From CBIFVZ01 sp966185765 (lineage in GTDB: Bacteria > Pseudomonadota > Gammaproteobacteria > Enterobacterales > Enterobacteriaceae), in the NCBI GenBank assembly GCA_966185765.1, contig CBIFVZ010000084.1, forward strand, positions 1 to 15,214: a stretch of 15,214 bases of DNA. The letters are read 5' to 3'. Positions 12,491 through 15,214 of this stretch are shown here, piece by piece. Below the pieces are notes generated by a model, which did not search any database, had not been told where the DNA came from, and saw only the letters and a list, made by a program, of their open reading frames with translations. The first letter of the stretch is position 1. Every line of letters starts with the position of its first letter. Both the position numbers and the translations under genes were made by a program.

Positions 12491-12595
12491 ATGATGGCAA
12501 CGCCAGTGCGGTGGTCTTTGTTCAGGGATGCATACATAACCATTTCAGGAGCGGGGAAAGTTTCCCTGCGGTGGGATTCAGATACGCGCTCATGA
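12491..12595 (+). CDS. Candidate 34-aa leader ORF overlapping waaG
   Basis: A short frame starting ATGATGGCAACG and ending in the TGA of an ATGA that is also the waaG start (12592-12595). It would encode 34 residues beginning MMATPVRWSLFRD. A weak GGTGA lies ahead of it. I do not recognise the peptide and see no domain. Its interest is positional: waaG has no good ribosome binding site, so ribosomes ending this frame could start waaG. It could equally be a chance frame or the end of a lost first gene of the operon. Confidence 0.35.
   Translation: MMATPVRWSLFRDAYITISGAGKVSLRWDSDTRS
12504..12577 (+). promoter_or_regulatory. Degenerate JUMPstart/ops-like sequence (RfaH?)
   Basis: CAGTGCGGTGGTCTTTGTTC (12504-12523), followed by AGGG, resembles the first half of the JUMPstart element as I remember it (CAGTGC, TGGT, TGTT and AG in order). 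The ops core GGCGGTAGCGT is not found; the nearest is GCGGTGGGAT at 12568-12577, with a second GCGGTGG at 12508-12514. A small palindrome GGGAAA-G-TTTCCC (12554-12566) lies in between. RfaH-type antitermination is expected for this operon, but the site here is not canonical. Confidence 0.35.
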
Positions 12596-13716
12596 ACATT
12601 GCTTTTTGTTTATATAAATATTTCCCTTACGGCGGATTACAACGCGACTTCATGCGCGTTGCTCAGACTGTTGCGGCGCGTGGGCATCACGTGCAGATAT
12701 TCACCCAGCAATGGCAGGGTGAGCGCCCCGCGAACCTGGAGATTCACATCGTCCCGGTTACCGCTCGCACTAATCACGGCAGAAATACGCAATATTGTGC
12801 ATGGGTGAGAAAGTATCTTGCACAGCATCCCGTTGATAAGGTTGTTGGCTTTAACAAAATGCCGGGGCTGGATGTTTATTATGCCGCCGACGTTTGCTAT
12901 GCCGAAAAGGTAGAACGGGAAAAAGGCTTTTTTTACAAACTAACGTCACGCTATAAGCATTATGCTGCGTTTGAAAAAGCGGTTTTTCAGCAAGGTGAGA
13001 AGACCGACATATTGTTGCTGACAGAAGGCCAGCGGCACGATTTCCAAAAGCATTATCAGACTGAAGACACTCGCATCCACCTTTTACCGCCGGGTATTTA
13101 TCCGGACCGTAAATACAGCAACCAAATCCCTGACAGCCGCAGGATTTACCGCGAGAAGAATAACGTGGGTGACGACAGGCTTTTGCTGTTACAGGTTGGG
13201 TCTGACTTTCGACGTAAAGGCGTTGAGCGCTCTCTGCGTGCGCTGGCGGCACTCCCGCAGGCGATTCGTCAGCGCGTGGTGTTTATGATTGTTGGGCAGG
13301 ATAAGGCGGCAAAGTACCAGGACATTGCCCGTCAACTGGGTATCGCCGATAACGTACGGTTTTTTGTTGGGCGCGATGATATCTCTGAGCTAATGGCGGC
13401 GGCGGATGTGCTGATTCACCCTGCTGTTCAGGAAGCTGCCGGTATTGTGCTGCTGGAGGCCATTGTCGCGGGCCTTCCTGTTATCACGACTGAGGTTTGT
13501 GGCTATGCACATTACATTGAGAAGGCGCAGTGCGGAGCCGTTATTGCCGAACCGTTCAGTCAGGAGGCGCTAAACCATGAACTCAGGCGCGCGCTGGAGG
13601 AGGAGCCACTGCGTGAAAGCTGGGTTCGTCATGCCCGGCACTACGCAGATACTGCCGACTTATACAGTCTGGCAGACAAAGCGGCCGATATTATTTTAGG
13701 TTGTGAACATGCTTGA
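12592..13716 (+). CDS. waaG: LPS core glucosyltransferase I
   Basis: GT4 (GT-B fold) enzyme that adds the first glucose of the outer core from UDP-glucose to heptose II, on the cytoplasmic face of the inner membrane. The 374-aa length equals E. coli WaaG. The N-terminus MNIAFCLYKYFPYGGLQRDF contains the conserved GGLQRD loop; Arg208/Lys209 in SDFRRKGVER and the E-x7-E motif with Glu281 and Glu289 (EAAGIVLLE) bind the donor. The frame is open upstream to 12511, but alignment with the family supports the ATG at 12592. No clear ribosome binding site precedes it; it overlaps a 34-codon frame by ATGA. It is the first LPS core gene here: waaQ, normally upstream, is absent. Overlaps waaP by eight bases. 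Confidence 0.95.
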   Translation: MNIAFCLYKYFPYGGLQRDFMRVAQTVAARGHHVQIFTQQWQGERPANLEIHIVPVTARTNHGRNTQYCAWVRKYLAQHPVDKVVGFNKMPGLDVYYAADVCYAEKVEREKGFFYKLTSRYKHYAAFEKAVFQQGEKTDILLLTEGQRHDFQKHYQTEDTRIHLLPPGIYPDRKYSNQIPDSRRIYREKNNVGDDRLLLLQVGSDFRRKGVERSLRALAALPQAIRQRVVFMIVGQDKAAKYQDIARQLGIADNVRFFVGRDDISELMAAADVLIHPAVQEAAGIVLLEAIVAGLPVITTEVCGYAHYIEKAQCGAVIAEPFSQEALNHELRRALEEEPLRESWVRHARHYADTADLYSLADKAADIILGCEHA

Positions 13717-14506
13717 GCTTAAAGAGCCTTTCTCATCGTTGTGGCGTGGAAAAGATGCGTTTAACGAGGTCACAAAACTGGACGGTGAGGTTTTCAGAGC
13801 GCTTGAGACCCGACGTACGTTACGTTTTGAGCTGCACGGAAAAGGCTATTTTCTGAAATACCATCACGGAACCACGCTCAAAGAGGTGCTGAAGAACCTC
13901 ATTTCTCTACGTTTGCCGGTGCTGGGGGCCGATCGCGAGTGGTTTGCCATTCACCGCCTGGCCACATTGGGTGTAGATACGATGACGGGAAAGGCTTTTG
14001 GGCAAAAGGGCATGAATCCGTTGCGGCGCACATCGTTTATCATCACAGAAGATTTAAGTCCTGCTGTCAGCCTTGAAGATTACTGTGCTGACTGGAAGAC
14101 TCGCCCACCCGTTGTACGTCATAAACGGGCCATTATTCAGCGTGTGGCTGAGATGGTCGGTAAAATGCACCGTGGTGGTGTGAATCACCGTGATTGCTAT
14201 TTATGCCATTTCCTGTTGGATTTACCCTGCGCGCCTGATAGTGAAGAGTTGAAAATTTCTGTTATTGACCTGCATCGCGCGCAGCTTAGAAAGCGAGTTC
14301 CGCGTCGCTGGCGTGATAAAGACCTGACAGGACTGTATTTTTCCTCAATGGACATAGGGCTTACTACGCGTGATATTTATCGCTTCCTGCGAGCCTATTT
14401 TTCAGATTCCTTGCGCAATATCTTACGCAAGGAAGACAGGCTTTTTTCTCAAGCCGTTGAAAAAGCAAAAAAAATACAAGAAAGAACAATTAAAAAAGCA
14501 TTGTAG
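13709..14506 (+). CDS. waaP: LPS core heptose I kinase
   Basis: Kinase-fold enzyme that phosphorylates heptose I of the LPS inner core with ATP, a modification important for outer membrane integrity and resistance to hydrophobic compounds. The 265-aa length equals E. coli WaaP and the two align end to end. The catalytic loop NHRDCYLCHF has Asp162, and VIDLHRAQLR further on supplies the metal-binding DFG-like position. The ATG at 13709 gives the family start MLELKEP; a GTG two codons upstream is possible. It overlaps the waaG stop by eight bases, so translation is coupled. Its presence points to an E. coli/Salmonella type phosphorylated core, not a Klebsiella type. Confidence 0.95.
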   Translation: MLELKEPFSSLWRGKDAFNEVTKLDGEVFRALETRRTLRFELHGKGYFLKYHHGTTLKEVLKNLISLRLPVLGADREWFAIHRLATLGVDTMTGKAFGQKGMNPLRRTSFIITEDLSPAVSLEDYCADWKTRPPVVRHKRAIIQRVAEMVGKMHRGGVNHRDCYLCHFLLDLPCAPDSEELKISVIDLHRAQLRKRVPRRWRDKDLTGLYFSSMDIGLTTRDIYRFLRAYFSDSLRNILRKEDRLFSQAVEKAKKIQERTIKKAL

Positions 14507-14541
14507 CGCTTGAGTAGCGATGAAGTTTGAGGTTTCAGCAA

Positions 14542-15214
14542 ATGAATATTGATTTTAATAATGTTATTTTAAAAAAATACGTTGTTGACAGATCGGAACA
14601 TGCTTCGCCAAAGAAGCTTAATATTGCTTATGGCGTTGACCGTAATTTTCTCTTTGGTGCCGGTATCTCGATAACGTCTGTGTTAGTGAATAACCCGGAC
14701 ATGGATATTCACTTTTACATCGTAACGGATTTTGTGGACGATGATTATCTGACCTGTATTGAGCGGCTGGCTGAAACCTGGCGCACAACCATTTCAGTGT
14801 TGGTTTTTAATAATGAAGCATTCCGTCAGCTACCGAGTACCAAGTTCTGGACGTATGCGATGTATTACCGCTACGTTGCTTTTGAGTACTTGAGTACCGA
14901 ACTTAATTCGGTGCTTTATCTTGATGCCGATGTTGTTTGTAAAGGCTCTCTGGACGAACTGACACAGATACGTTTCAATGGTGAATATGCTGCAGTTGTG
15001 AATGATATTGATGATGTCAGACTTAAATCGGGTCCTCGTCTCGGTATTCCTGAACTCTCAACAACATATTTTAATTCCGGCGTTGTATTTGCGAATCTCG
15101 TCGTCTGGAAAGAGCAAAACCTGTTAACCAAAGCATTTGATATACTGCTCGATAAGAGTAAAGAGCTACTCTATTTTGACCAGGATGTATTAAATATTCT
15201 TTTCTATAGTAAGG
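14542..15214 (+). CDS. LPS core GT8 glycosyltransferase (WaaO/I/J-like), partial
   Basis: The first 224 residues of a family GT8 retaining glycosyltransferase; the 3' end lies beyond the window. The N-terminal nucleotide-sugar region LNIAYGVDRNFLFGAGISIT (26-45), SYA-like WTYAMYYRY (103-111) and the metal-binding DAD in LYLDADVVCKGSLDEL (128-130) match WaaO, WaaI and WaaJ, which add glucose or galactose to the growing outer core. YFNSGVV (176-182) and DQDVLN (213-218) are further conserved blocks. Position right after waaP suggests transfer of the second outer-core hexose (WaaO/WaaI role), but donor specificity cannot be read from sequence. The likely start has GAGG ten bases upstream. Base composition is more AT-rich than in waaG, typical of exchangeable outer-core genes. 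Confidence 0.88.
   Translation, partial: MNIDFNNVILKKYVVDRSEHASPKKLNIAYGVDRNFLFGAGISITSVLVNNPDMDIHFYIVTDFVDDDYLTCIERLAETWRTTISVLVFNNEAFRQLPSTKFWTYAMYYRYVAFEYLSTELNSVLYLDADVVCKGSLDELTQIRFNGEYAAVVNDIDDVRLKSGPRLGIPELSTTYFNSGVVFANLVVWKEQNLLTKAFDILLDKSKELLYFDQDVLNILFYSK

Noticed and set aside
1..15214. tRNA, rRNA, CRISPR array or insertion sequence
   Set aside because: I saw no cloverleaf with CCA-end features, no rRNA sequence, no regular repeat-spacer pattern and no transposase frame.

Overview
The window looks like a chromosome segment of an enterobacterium (order Enterobacterales, close to Escherichia, Salmonella and Enterobacter). The yicC / rph-pyrE / slmA-dut-coaBC / radC / rpmB-rpmG-mutM / coaD-waaA / waaG-waaP order and protein sequences closely match, from memory, the E. 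coli and Salmonella locus next to the LPS core genes. I cannot name the genus. Most of the window is conserved core; the accessory parts are the AT-rich left end, one extra gene between pyrE and slmA, and the start of the LPS core operon.

Left end (1-2050): AT-rich and accessory. It holds an unrecognised 84-codon ORF, a P1-type phd-doc toxin-antitoxin pair on the minus strand with a clear promoter and palindromic operator, a frameshifted remnant of a small coiled-coil/membrane protein just upstream of it, clusters of TGTACA-type sites, and two similar AGCCAGT..ACTGGCT hairpins on either side of the island. The right hairpin also serves as a yicC terminator.

Core block (2050-8920): yicC (RNase) diverges from rph-pyrE, which carries the classic UTP-sensing attenuator between rph and pyrE. 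rph is intact. On the minus strand coaBC-dut-slmA run towards pyrE. A Tat-signal SMP-30/gluconolactonase-like gene sits between pyrE and slmA, where E. coli has none. radC diverges from coaBC and has an almost canonical LexA box directly ahead of its start.

Ribosomal/repair block (8920-10900): rpmB, rpmG and mutM follow a good sigma70 promoter and a structured leader. As given, rpmB lacks 4 bases and is frameshifted after codon 20; because L28 matters so much for ribosome assembly, sequencing or assembly error is a serious possibility. mutM abuts the convergent coaD with no spacer; coaD lies downstream of waaA in one operon.

LPS core block (10908-15214): waaA (Kdo transferase) diverges from an operon starting with waaG (glucosyltransferase), then waaP (heptose kinase) and a GT8 glycosyltransferase cut by the window edge. 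waaQ, normally first in the E. coli/Salmonella operon, is absent here. waaG has almost no ribosome binding site of its own but is joined by an ATGA overlap to a 34-codon ORF in the leader, which also contains a degenerate JUMPstart-like sequence.

I found no tRNA, rRNA, CRISPR array, insertion sequence or integrase. No entirely new system is evident; the best leads are the rpmB deletion, the radC SOS box, the altered waa operon start, and the repeat-flanked phd-doc island.
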